Shown: positions 49,001 through 61,671 of the stretch, in pieces
Layout: the number at the start of each line of letters is the position of its first letter
Position numbering within the stretch: the first letter of the stretch is position 1
Position numbers and translations under genes: made by a program
Origin: Glossina fuscipes
Taxonomy: Eukaryota > Arthropoda > Insecta > Diptera > Glossinidae
DNA: 64,000 nt
Direction of reading: 5' to 3'
NCBI RefSeq assembly: GCF_014805625.2
Contig: NW_023998414.1
Location: forward strand, 4,141,157 to 4,205,156
Notes under the pieces: model-generated
Database searches by the model: none
What the model saw: only the letters and a program-made list of their open reading frames with translations
What the model was told of the DNA's origin: nothing

Positions 49001-51479
49001 CAAGCAGCAAACTGTGGACAGGTCAAGGCTAACTCTTCTGGAAAAATGTCTTAAGTACAATAAATAGCCTAAAATCTTTACAGCATCGCAACAAAAAACA
49101 ATGTGTTGCTCGAATAGCAGGCGATACTACTACTGCTGCTACTGACTACTTTTGCCGAAGCTCTAAACAACTTATCAAACGAAGCAAGAAAGATAAAGCA
49201 AATAACAATGTCGGTTTGTAGATAAGTCATCAATCAAGATGGCGTGTGCAAATTGCCACCAACATAGACTGTAAAAAAGAAAGAAAAGAAATTTAATTAT
49301 TATTAACACTTGACAAAATAAGTATCGATCATATCGATTCAGATGTTTAGAATGATTTAAAAATAAAGAAATGAAGATGAATGCAAAATGAAGATTTCAT
49401 ATCGCTTACTATGGCCACAGCACACCACCACTTCTTGCACAGCCTTGATGAACTCGTCTAATGGTCGGTTTAAATGTTGTAGAAAATTGTTTATTCCTTG
49501 CGTTTCTTTCTTGCGTTTTTTCGGTGTTAGGAGTGAACATATTTTTTTTGATATATATTTTGATGGGAATAAGTAAAATGTTTTCTTATTTAATTTTTAT
49601 TATTATTTTTTATAATTTCTTGTTGTTGTTACTCTTTGTCATCTTTCGTGTGTTTAAGATAAGTCTCATAACTTTTATTAATAAAACTTATCATTTGAAA
49701 AAAATCTGTCTCTTTTAGTGACTTGGCTTAATCAAAGGATGTTCCTTGGTTTCACAAAGAGTCAGGCCAGCATAAAGTAAAAAAGCAGAAAAAAAAAGAA
49801 AAAAAATCAAAATAATAAAAAAAATGAAGATGGTGGTAGTCGAATCCCTTATGCTTTACGTTTCATTTTAAGCATTCTTAAAAATCTTTCCGTTTATTAG
49901 CAAAAAACAAAAGGCGAATTATTTCGTTATTACGTTTGGCTTATGATATGAATTCAACTAACAATTTAAACGCCTTTAAGAACATTCTGCCTGCTTTGGC
50001 TTAGATGGTCAAAATTGAAATCTTTAGTCTTTAACGAGATGGAGTTCTTAAATTGCCAATTTGCAAGTACAGTGTAGGGCATAATTGAAAAAAGTCGTAT
50101 TTCATGTATATTCTCAAGTTTTATCTGGGTGCCTGGGTACAAGAAGTATCTTAGCATTCCATTTGAGTTACTAATAGCAGTCGCATCTGAACAACTGAAC
50201 TGAAAAGTCAGTCAGTCAGTCATACATAACTGCAGACAGAATCACAGTGAGCACACAAAAAAAAAAAAAAAAAAAACAAAAAAAAAAAGACGGAGAAGGA
50301 GAAGGAGAACGCACGCGCTGTTATCTCTTAAACATCAACAATTGTCATTATTATTATACCAGCGCATGCGTGTATGGCTTTGCATTCATCGGTGTTTCAT
50401 ATTCAAGCAAGCTAAGGTTTTTTTATGCTATTCGTGTAACAGCTTGTACATGTGTGTATGTATGTGCCTGTTTTCTTAAACAATTTGGGGAGTGAGAATT
50501 GTATTTAATATGCAAGTGATGCAACCAACTAAAGATTATTATCTCACACACAAACATACCCATACAAACACTTACGGATATATATATATATATATACTCT
50601 TGGCCAAATAGACAGATTGTAACATAATTTTTTTTCCTTTTTTTCTTCTTTTTTTTTTTTAACAAAGACCAAGCATACACACACATTTAGTTGGATGTAT
50701 AACATAAAGCCAAAGAAATCAAATCATTTGTAATGAAAATAAAAAACAAAGTTATGACTAGTTTTGTCCATACATTTGTACAAAAGCATTCACTGATGTA
50801 CGAATGCTCAAGCACTTGTATATCAAAAAAAAAAAAAAAAAATTTCTTTTCTTTTTTGGTTTAAATAAGATGTCTGTGTTTTTTTCTTTTCTTTTCTCTT
50901 CTCTTCTTTCTTTTTTTTTTTTTTTTTCATTTCGTAGGCTAAGCAACAAGTAACTAGATCACGTATGCATTCATCAGTGGCTGGCTGGTATACAATAATA
51001 ATCTCTTTGTACATAATTTTAGATGCCACACGTATGTACTCATAATAATTGTGTTATTGTGTACGTTTGCGCATATTTACTCTCTTCCTATGTATATATA
51101 ATGTACATTAATTACAGATCGTACATCATAAAAAAAAGGAAAAAAATAAAAAAAAAAAAAACAACTGAACTGAAACAACTTGCAGCGCGACTTACATATA
51201 AATATTAATTGCAATCTCTGTAGTAACTATTGTAGAATAAATTAAGTTAAATGTGACTTTGTTATGCTTAAGTAAGTGTTGGTTAAAATATAAGATCTTT
51301 CGTGAGATCTGTCAGAATTCTTCTCTAAATAATTGAAAACTTCTTATAATCTCGTTCTAATCTATCGAAATTTTGTTTTTGTATATAATTCAATGTTTGC
51401 GTTTGCCATATATATGTTATTTTATACTCTACGTTGGAACTTGATTGCCAAGTTCTCGTCTGAAATATTTATTAATTTT
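44534..51479. other. Intergenic DNA, no supported gene
   Basis: 44620-45000 is less AT-rich and has a leader-like character (TTAGTTCAGTGAAAAAGT near 44689) but no ORF. A TATG/TA repeat lies at 45129-45174, an imperfect GGCTAYRGCTGTGGCTAC repeat near 45640-45685, a 47-bp T run at 45979-46025, and several A/T tracts near 49790, 50260 and 50900. No gene is supported. Confidence 0.45.
45979..46025. repeat. 47-bp poly-T tract
   Basis: The longest homopolymer in the window. It may be a retroposon tail in reverse orientation, but no adjacent element or duplicated target is evident. Confidence 0.9.
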
Positions 51480-51720
51480 ATATCCTGGACCACTTGCCAT
51501 ACAAGGGTATATTTAGTTTGTGCGTTTGTATGCAACACTCACCCATTACTATCCCGGTCGATTCGGAATCACTTTTCGTATCAATCTAAGATTACCTGTC
51601 CGTCCGTCCATTTTGCTTTCTTGCCTTCAGCCTACAGTTTTTTGAGATATTTTGACGAGATTTGGTAAACCGACATGTTTCGCCCCACGGTCATACTGTG
51701 TTAAAGATTTAACGGATCGT
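51480..51720 (+). repeat. Dispersed repeat, family B, forward copy
   Basis: It contains TCGATTCGGAATCAC, CCTGTCCGTCCGTCCATTTT and GATATTTTGACGAGATTTGG with TAAACCGACATG, in the same order as at 37550-37700. An overlapping 111-codon ORF is not recognisable as a gene. Confidence 0.5.
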
Positions 51721-52699
51721 ACCCCTTTTTCGACCACTTCCCATAAAACATCTTATTTTGAAAAGTCATTATAGGAATGACTGCAGGGAGGTGTAGGCTA
51801 TCTAAGGGTAGGCCATATAACAGTAAAATAATTTTATATGTTGTTAAATCAATTTTCTCAAGTTAATAAGCTTTCTAGAAGACCTTGCGCCAATAGAATT
51901 TGAAAAACTTATAAAACATTTCAGTACATGCCGGACTATTTTTCACCCCTCCCATCAGGGTAGCGATAATATTTTCAGCTGAACAGTCAATGCCTTGTGC
52001 TTCTTGGCTTTGGGAGATTTTCTCTTTGTTCAAATTTTACCACATAACGATGAATTGAATTGCCTTTGCCTTGGGTTAGGTGTATTTCGCAATGATTAAT
52101 AATTATTTTGCAAAAACGTATATTTTCTGTTTATTAAAACGCTTTATAAGTAAACCTCCCAACGAACGTTCTTAAGCTTAAACATCCCTGAAGAATCAAT
52201 TTTTTGAGATTTTTTTAAGTTTCCTTTTTTTTTTTTTTTATTGGCTCCTATGGGCCCCGAACAGGGAAGGTGGCGGTCATACTTTAAATAGTTCAATAGA
52301 AAGCGAATAGTTGTATAACAAGGTATTAAATCTATGAACCATCTATCTTGTAGGTGTCTTTAGTTTTCATCCACTTGCCGCAAAAAATTTTCTCGAGTGA
52401 GCATCGTATCGTTTTTTGATTTTCTGCTTGTTGTCACATCTGTGGTATTTTCTTTAACAAATCGACAAAAATGGTATCTGTAGCGGTCCAGAAGAAGTGA
52501 ATGTGTTTGTAAATGACGGCAACGGTCGCTCTACACATTCACTTTTATGAAAAAGTTCGGTGATGTTTGTCAACATTTTGAGTTAATTGTGACTTATACA
52601 GTAGTAGAGGCCAAGCAAAAAACAGAAAAAAGAAAACTTTGCTTTGTGAGATGCCACGTCTTCATAAAGCTTGGACTTTCATATGTAAATCCCGCGTAT

Positions 52700-53110
52700 T
52701 ATAAATCTGTTTATTTTTATACCCCTTACGGAAGGATGAGGGACGAAGCTAACGACTTCAAATTTGACAGAAATATTGGAAGTTCTTGTATGCGGGTTGG
52801 TGTTGAAAACGGACCAAACCGGTCGAAGGACCAACAACCGTCACGTAAACTAAGCACACCTCTGTTTTTCCAAAGTAAATAAAAATTGGTTTTCTGCTCC
52901 TTATGCATAGACTACGGCACATAAATCTACAGAAATTTTGAACTTTTCTTTATATCAAAATTTAATATTTTTTCAATACGTTTATAACGCCAAGAATGAA
53001 ACTCCACAACACCCATAAAGTATATAAATTCTTGGGTAGTTTCAAAATCGGAATCCGCTTAAGCACGTTCACCTGTTTGTCTATCCATTTGTGCGTGTGC
53101 CTAACTGTGT
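52700..53110 (+). repeat. Dispersed repeat, family A, forward copy
   Basis: It starts TTATTTTTATACCCC, then ATGAGGGACGAAGCTAACG and GGTTGGTGTTGAAAACGGACC. A unit with CAACACCCATAAAGTATATA, ATTCTTGGGTAGTTTCAAAA and a weak CACCTGTTTGTCTATCC core follows. The GTTGGTGTTGAAAA stretch is the reverse complement of TTTTCAACACCAAC at 62270. Confidence 0.5.
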
Positions 53111-55847
53111 CTTATCTGTGATACGTAGTCTCCCGTTCGCAAAGAAGGAGATATCGCCTACGAGTTGGCAAAAGGGTTTGGAAAATGGTCAAAGAACACG
53201 ACTACAATGATCACAATTGGTGTATAACCACAACTGGGAACGTGTTCGCTGTACTGATATACGGTATGAATTCCCACAAACTTATTCTACAAAAGTAGCA
53301 AAACATCAGCCACGACCAGTGAATATTATAGAGTAAGCGAATCAAATCTTCTACAGAATACACGTGATGGATATAAAAGATTTGATTGCAAACGAATATC
53401 ATTGTTTTACACTGATCACAGCAGCCACGTAACAACTTACAACGGGGACTGGGAGAATATGGTAGAAGCGAACCCTTAATTAAATAAACAAAAGTAGATT
53501 AAGTAGACAAGAACAAAAGGCTCGCAAAAAAAAAAAAGAAAAAAAAATTGATCATAATTTTAATAATTAGAAGCAATTAACATAAAATAACTATTAAAGA
53601 GGGAATTACGTGCGCCGTCATGTAAAGCCGAAAAAAATTAAAGCCCCAAAGAATAACTCTAAGGGGGGTAAGTAGAGAGCAATTTTTTTCGGTAAATTCA
53701 ACCTGATTTGGTGGTGATATGTAGTCGCGTTCAAGATTGATATAATATATCCAAAGCTTCACTAACCTTCACGATGGCTTTGTTTTTTTTTTTTTTTTTT
53801 TTTTTATAAAGACTTTCAGAATACATGTCAGTTTCGGTAACGATTCCATCATTTGAGTTGAGCATTTGAGTCATTTTGAGATTGGCAAGCAAATGGAAGT
53901 TGCTCGTAGGTCAGAGCTTGAATGTAATAGCTTTTAATAAATACCTTCAGCACGTCAATTGTCTATCGTAGGTAATTCATTGAATCCGATTCGTTGTAAC
54001 CATGACTTTTGGATGTTTAATGATTTTGGCATCTTAGATGTGCGTACGACGTCGGTTAGGGTCGGCAAACCATTACAAACTACTGTTTCAACCGAGGCGA
54101 GATGTTATAACCTTTTTGAAGCCGACGCTGAGCTTATATCGTATATTTATCGTACAACGCTTGTCTCTCGCACCCTTCCATATAATTCTCTTTCATGGTT
54201 TCAAGCGGTTAAAGTGCTATCCCCAAATTGTTATTTTCAGCTCGAATCAAACAAATCAATCGAAAAATCTTTTAGGCTCGATCTTCCTTCGCCTTGTGGC
54301 TATGTTCTACCGGAGTCGTACAAATGGTAAATTTGACTCTTGCATGCAACTGCTATATATTATCTAGAGTTTCGTTGTTGTTTGGAAATGAGCGGCGACG
54401 TTGCTATCAACGACACATGAAACTCTTAAGGACTTTGCGAGTATACATTTACGTTATAAGTCAGTATATGCTTCCATGCGACGAAATTTTGCAAGATCAA
54501 AAGTCATTTTGAACTACACGCTAAGCTACTTAAAGAATATGCTTTTATAATAACTTTAGAAAAAGGTATTAACCGGCTTAGATACAAGCGCTTATAACTA
54601 TAAGGTATTTGTGATATAAATAAAAATGTTATCAATTGCTTGTCATCGCTAACGGAAGCAATAATTCAAAATATGAAAAACACATAAAACGCATATACTT
54701 TGTTACACTAAATACATGGGAATATTTTATTCAAAAATTTATTACAAACCAAAATGCATGTTGTTCAAGTTGTTCCATAAAATGTTTAGTAATTTTCTAT
54801 TTATAAAATTCTCTTTGGGCCCAAAATAAAATCACGTATTTAAAGTTAATAAAAAAAGGAGCACATAGCTAATAAAACATTGTGATAACAATCTGTGTAA
54901 GACAACGAAAAAAACAAAAAAAAAAAAAAAAAAATAAAGCAGAAGAAGATTCAAACTGAAAAACTCAAATCCACCAAAAATAAAATAAGAGATAAAATAT
55001 AACGTTAAGGCAATTATATTATAAACGATATCACATATGAAAGACATTTTAATAAAGCACTTATTTTACACTTGATTAAATATTTAAATGATAGTCAGAA
55101 TGTTCAGCGAGGCCCAACTTCACGCTTACAACGCAGAAATTTTCATTAATTGATGCCCTTATCAAACTGGATTTTAGAGCAATTGAATTATACTACAGAG
55201 CATTTAATGGATGATCATATCGTTGGTACGCGATCATAAGTAACTATATAATTAATATTTTCATTTCTTTTGTAATAATCAGGTATACGCCTAAGAGACT
55301 CAATGGGCATATGCATAATAACCTGAACATACTTAGTAGTAGTAGTAGTAGTAGTAGATTCGGTCTGTGTCCGGTCGTTACCTAGCATGGAATGTTTAAA
55401 GACCTGAAACCATCTGCCTAAGACAGGGGAAGATGCCACTGAGACTAGTTATTCAACACAACATTGACCTTTCAGGAAGTACAAGGCGATAAATTGGACG
55501 AACGAAAAGAATGCGTCGCGTTTTTCCTAATAGATGAAATTACGATCCAGTAATTTTGATAAGAAAAACACGAACATGTCTTCATTCAGTCTTTCAGGTC
55601 TTTATCAAAAGCAGCCCAACTTCTCAGCATTTCCTACGCTTATGTTCAGATTCGTAAGTTTTGTATTGTATTGCACGCTCCTCAAATTGCGATGTTAAGG
55701 ACGTGTCCCACTCTAATTGGGCAATAGTTGATAAAGTCGACTTTCGGGAACTTGGCAAAACATTATTAATGGTTGTTAAGCAACAGCATTGAAGAAGAAG
55801 CCATATTTTGAACCATTTGCATAAAGAAGAAGATGAAATGTATATAT

Positions 55848-55889
<42 letters not shown>

Positions 55890-56401
55890 ACACATACATA
55901 TATTTTATATATTTGATGTTTACCTAAAGCTATATACAGTTTGCCTGTATTGTAGAGATGCAATTCGAAGGTGAAGATTGATTTAAAATTATCTATCTAA
56001 GCAATGACGTCGTTACTTGCATGCCATTGTTAATCATGCTGCTTAATGTAGATAAGAAAGCAAAGACATTTCCTGAGTTTTGTTTCTAATTCAGTTCACT
56101 ATTGTGCTGCTCTTCAATACTGGCACTGGTATTGAAATAACACCTGTGTGCTTTCTAGCAATTCTATAAAATACAGTTAGACTGAAATGAAATGTCAGTG
56201 TGTACCCGAAATGTCCTGTAAACATTCTTTGTTTGCCTTACATTCATCGGAGAAGGAAAGAGTAATATTTTACGTATTTTCGAATAAAGCAAAAAATCTG
56301 ATGTGTAGTAATGTAAGGTATATGTGCACACATTTCCGCTTTTTTTGTTTAAGAATTTTTGAATGTAGGCCACCATCAACTTGCATTTAATATACGCATA
56401 A

Positions 56402-56440
<39 letters not shown>

Positions 56441-59400
56441 CGTATAGTTAAGAATTTGTGTGTTCTAGAGATGATGATAATGTGATGCCTTTCCATGACA
56501 GTTAAGGGCATTGCAGCCGTGTTGACAGACCACCGTGTATTATTTGCTTGACAGTATTCTACTGTCTCAGGTTTCTATGTTTAAATATTTGTAAGTACAT
56601 AATAAATCATTGTTAAGTTATGCGTACATAAGTAAATTATGTTTTTTTTTTTGTTTTTGCTCTTGTGTGCTTTTGTGCCTGGTTATTATTATCAACGTTT
56701 CTTCATCATTATTCAACATTTCTTCACACAAACACATACTCTCACCAATAAATTTTCACATACAAAAATATATACATATCTACGTATATATATATATATA
56801 TATATATATATGTAAAGTTGGCTTAACTGCATACATAGCAGTGTGGCACATAATTTTTTAAGGTTGACCCCCAACACAATCATAAGTCTTTCTTTCTCAT
56901 ATGCAATCATCAAATAAATGCAATGCATGCTTTCGGTACAAATCTACATATTTAAAGAGTAAAAAAGAATACACGTACCCAGGCAAATAGGCAACAAAGT
57001 AAGTACAGGCCCGCCAAACACGCAACATTATCATCATCGTCATTAACGTGGTGGTAACAGAGTCAAAGAGAAGAATAAAAGCAAAAAACAAAAAACAAAA
57101 ACAAAAAACAAATTAAGTAAAGGTATAAAAAAAAAAAAGAATAAATAAATAAATAAGTTAAAAACACACAAAACGATACAAAACGGTGTTTATTGTTTTA
57201 ACACATTAGCGCGTTATTGCAACAAATAATTTCCATACGAAACAGAACTGAGAATAATAAAAACAGCTAAGACAGCAACAATACAAACAGCAACTACAAA
57301 AACATATTTGAACTCTGCAAATAGAGCCCATTAAAAGCGGTCCAACATGAAAAAGGAAAATAAAACAAAAAACAAAAAAAAAAAAAAAAAAAAAAATAAC
57401 AAAAAAATGAAAATAAATAAAAAATTTATATATAAACATAAATAATAATAAAAGGGTTTTTATTTCTTTACTTTTCATTTGTTTTGTTTTTTTTTGTTTT
57501 TTGTTTTTTGTGTGTGAGTTTTATGTACTAAAAGAAATGTCACAGGAAGATAATATTAGTCTTTGTAATTAACCAAAATTGTTAAAAATTAAAACAAAAA
57601 AAAAAAAACAAAAAAAAAACACAAAAACGATAAGTATAATGTAAGACAAAAAAGCAATTTTTCTTTTAGAGATGACGCTAACATCCGGTACTATTTCAAC
57701 TTAATGAATAAGTAGTAACTTAAAAGACTTCAATTCACCTGAGAGTTTCCCTAAAATGTTTCCACACACCATTCGTTATTATGCGTTAATCGTTGGTACT
57801 AATAAGCTTATTTTATGACATCGCCCATTAATCAATTGTAGAAGCTTCATTTAGACTAACCTAATAATCAAAGGAATGAGTGCAAATGGGCAAAGGTCGA
57901 TAAGGTGGAAGGCAACGGCTAACGATATATTACTTAATTGGGTTATCCTTTAAAAAAAAAAAAAGAAACAAAAATTCTAAAATTCGTTTTACGGGCGAAA
58001 AAGACTATTTGGCGAACAAAGGTATACAGATTGTAGGGAGGTTTCTCATCATCAATCGTCATCTTAAAGTAAGGAAGTAGCGGTTTTGAACGTTCGGCTT
58101 GAAAGTGCAGTCATAAGGTACGGCAGGAAAGACCACTGTTAATAGATTGTTCTAAAGGCGGGCAGTATGATTAATAAACGACGAGTGTGTTGTGCGATAT
58201 ACAGATAACTCCAGGACTAGGGAGACGCTAGGGAACGCTGAAGAAAACGTGTACTCCTATTGGAGAATTTAGTTGCACTTGCTCCGAACGTACCGCTATA
58301 CAGAAGCACAACGTGGCGCACATTACGCTGATCCTCAAGGCTGGCGAGTTCCGGCTATACTTTTGTCGTCCACGAACACCATGAGTACTTCGCTATGAAC
58401 GGTCGAGGTCTTTCAAGCAAAGTTTGACGGTTCCTGCTCACACATGCGTGTTGTACTCCAATTTTGGCTGAATACCGGCGAATATTGGCGCCAGTGAAAC
58501 AACATTAGTGAAAATGTTTGAAGCAAGACGCTCTCTAGCCAACAGACTAACATCTCTTGGCTGACACTATAATTCTAAATATTCACGGAAAATATTGCAA
58601 CGCATCTGCGAAATAAGTTGATGTCACTTCCAGTTCATATTGAGAGTATGCAATATTACAATAATCGTTCGGGAACATAAGATCCATATGATCATTTACG
58701 ACGTGATACACATTTGAATAATTGATTACCATAAATGCTTACTTAAAATGCCGGAACTATTTTTGCGAAGAGATTAAATCATGTGTAGGTCATGCGTGGA
58801 TAGTAACATTTTCAAATTTTTTTTATATCGGGCAAATCATTATGCAAGCAGATCATTCAATTTTTAACTGCACTTTTTTATGTTGAGATAAAGAAACCGG
58901 ATGTTGCTGCAACAACGGATAAAGTATAAGTTCATAGGCAAATTGAGAAATCCAAGTTGAGCTCAAATTTCAACAGATCTGTCGGAAAAGGAAACTTGTA
59001 ACACCTATCAACAATACAGGTGTTTGTTAAAAAAAACCATTTTGACATCGCATACCTACGGTTTAAATACAAAAATATCTCTTTATCTAAACAATATCTA
59101 CTAGTTTCGAATGACATTTTTGCCAATTGCCGCTCGACTGTTGCATTCATCGTGTATTCTAAAACATTTCGTATTAAATTAGAAAAAGGTTTTTGTATTA
59201 TTCGTTGTAAAAGTTTAGTCAATGCTTACTGATGATAAGAACTTAAAAATCATATATGAACAGCGAGGAAATTGATAAAGCTTACGATCGTTCAGGACAT
59301 GTAAAGAGATGATGCTAAATTTTGCCCACTGACCTTCATCGGGATGTGCGTGTGCAATGTCAAAATAATTTAGTAATCGGAGCCCTGTGTTCGGCTTGTT

Positions 59401-61329
59401 CGTAACGTTGTAGTTTCATTAAAAAAATTTCTTAAAGCCGATCAGGCAGATGAGACGAAACTGTTAATCTTCGTTAGAATTCTGATTGATGGGCAAAGTG
59501 TGTGTCAAAGGTTTGTGTACAAGTAAAAGGGAATAGATCAAAGGGCTTAATTGTGTTTGGGCAAAATTTCAAAAATGTATTCAATAAACCTCCGCTCTCT
59601 CACATAAATGCTGGCAACACTGCTGACAGGATCGTGTCATTTTTGAATAGTAGCGGCCTTGAAACAACATGTGTTAATACTTCATGATACTGCGACTATT
59701 GGTCGGCCATATTACAGTTCGCTTAGTAGATCGCCATTGCTTTGTTTGTTTGGAATAGATTTCGCCGGTTCCGTTCACTCGCCACAATACATATTTAACT
59801 CTCTTGGAGTCTAGTGATGTATCCATGTTTCACGATGTTTTTCTCACTAAAAGGATGCATTGCCTCAATCAACGAACGTAGTTCGTATTTTTGAGTTGTT
59901 TGAATGTTAAGGGCAATATTTATTAGCTATATACGATATGTTCATAAGGAGTGCTACTCTTAGCGGTAGGGTGAATTTAAATTATACGCAAATATGTACA
60001 ATTCCTTAGACTATATGTTTATTTACAAATGTCTACATAATCATATGGTTAAAGTTTTCATAATATGAATGCAAAATACGTACATTCATATGTACCTGTT
60101 TACATATATGTATATATGCATATATATGTATATAATTTTGTGTACAAACATGAAAATATGTAAGACACGTAATCAAGTTAAGCGCCGCACGAATATGTGT
60201 ATGCATGTATACGCAAGCATGTGTATGTATAAGTTTACAATCAATTATTTATATACATACTCGCACATATTTTTGCATGTACGCACGCACATACACACAA
60301 ATGTACAAATAAAATTGTGTTCCTCGAATGTATGCTTTTTACTCACCCAAATTCCTGACTGGTTTCGCTGCATAAAAAACACCGATAATTTATTGTTGTT
60401 ACTGCGGCTACAGATATCTCACAATGACAATGTAACCCGAACACTTCACTTTATATATATATATATGTATGTATGTATGTATATATATAAATAAGAGTAT
60501 ATATATATATAAAGTGAAGTGTATATATATATATATATACATGTATATAAACACAACAAACATATGTGTGTATTTATACGGCAAGTCTGCATATTTGTAT
60601 ATAATTCGTGCACTACTCTCACTCCCTGTACACATAGTATGTAAGAGTGAACGAGCGGTTCAATAAATTTTCCAAGAAATTGACTTGAATTTCTCGCAAT
60701 TTTATGTTAAATTCATCGAATTTGATGCGTAGTTGAGTTTGTTGTTCTTGCTATTGTTGTTGCTGTTGTTATTATTATTAGTATTATTAGTTGCATTATT
60801 ATTTTCTCTTTGCAGTACGATTGCGATTATTGATGAATGTGAGTATACTTCGTCACTATGTAGTTCAATATTATGGTTTATGTTAGCCAGTTAGAGGATA
60901 TAGATACAGAAAGAATCGTTCAATGAGAGAGAGAGAGAGAGAGAGAGAGATTACTTTAAATTTGACATCATTCTCGATGTGCCAGTATACAGCTATCATT
61001 GTCATAAGTCAAAATTATAGCATTTTCAAATAGTTCTCCTATGTGAATGTACACAGATTAGATATTGGATATGCGTAAATGGACTGGATCCTACCTTTTT
61101 AAGTAAAAAAAAAAAGAAAATTGTAAATGAAGTAAAGGTTCATTTTCGTTCGTCTTTCTGGTCGCGTAAACAAGAAACACTATCTCATCTGACGCGCCAA
61201 AAATCTGGGAGATATACTCGAACAACTTTTTCAATCGCAGTGTGAAGCGAGCATTTGTTTTTTTTTTTGTCTCTTTTTTAAATGTTGTTGGTTCGGCTGG
61301 TGTTGTGAATGGGCGCGTTAACGGACCGT
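53111..61329. other. Intergenic DNA, no supported gene
   Basis: An ORF at 53959-54330 (TTG start, 123 codons) overlaps another of 109 codons in a second frame; neither is recognisable. The segment also contains an AGT trinucleotide run near 55336-55357, (TA)n runs near 55852-55886, 56405-56436 and 56786-56811, A-rich DNA at 57060-57620, a less AT-rich block at 58080-58520, an inverted repeat at 60441-60522 and a GA run near 60927-60951. Confidence 0.45.
60441..60522. repeat. Perfect inverted repeat / hairpin
   Basis: ACACTTCACTTTATATATAT at 60441-60460 is mirrored as its reverse complement ending at 60522 (AAAGTGAAGTGT at 60511-60522). The arms are about 24 bp and the loop about 33 nt, the latter containing GTAT repeats. 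The non-repeat part of the arm, ACACTTCACTTT, is identical on both sides. Confidence 0.85.
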
Positions 61330-61443
61330 GCCAATTGCCTTTTTCGCCCGGAAATTCATGCTATGATTGTGGACGATGTGTTTTTTCAGCAGGATAGTAT
61401 CACCTGCCACACAGCTTGTGAAACAATGTTTCTATTGCGTGAT
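61330..61443 (+). pseudogene. Tc1/mariner-superfamily transposase relic
   Basis: The frame from 61330 reads FRPEIHAMIVDDVFFQQDSI and continues TCHTACETMFLLRD, then a TGA at 61444. The block (V/D)-D-V-(W/F)-F-Q-Q-D-x-x-(T/A)-x-H-T-A is the conserved region around the second catalytic Asp of mariner-type transposases, with the Asp at 61393-61395. The frame then breaks, and DLN followed by TGA (61444 region) looks like a mutated and shortened continuation. No terminal repeats were seen. This is a short inactive fragment. Confidence 0.55.
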
Positions 61444-61533
61444 TGATTTAAACTGACACCTCTTGTTGAAAGACCCTATCTCTCTATCTATCTATCTATC
61501 TCATACGCTGGTCTGAGCGTGTATGGTCTATAA

Positions 61534-61569
<36 letters not shown>

Positions 61570-61671
61570 TTTAATTGTATGTGAACGAATGTTTAATGAA
61601 TTTCCTGTGGTATTTGCAACATAAGGATGTATAATAGCAAGTAAGAAAGTTATAGTCAGTCGTGATCGAAT

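Noticed and set aside
53959..54512. ORFs of 123, 109 and 72 codons in overlapping frames
   Set aside because: No recognisable domain, the longest begins at TTG, and two frames are equally open; length alone is not enough.
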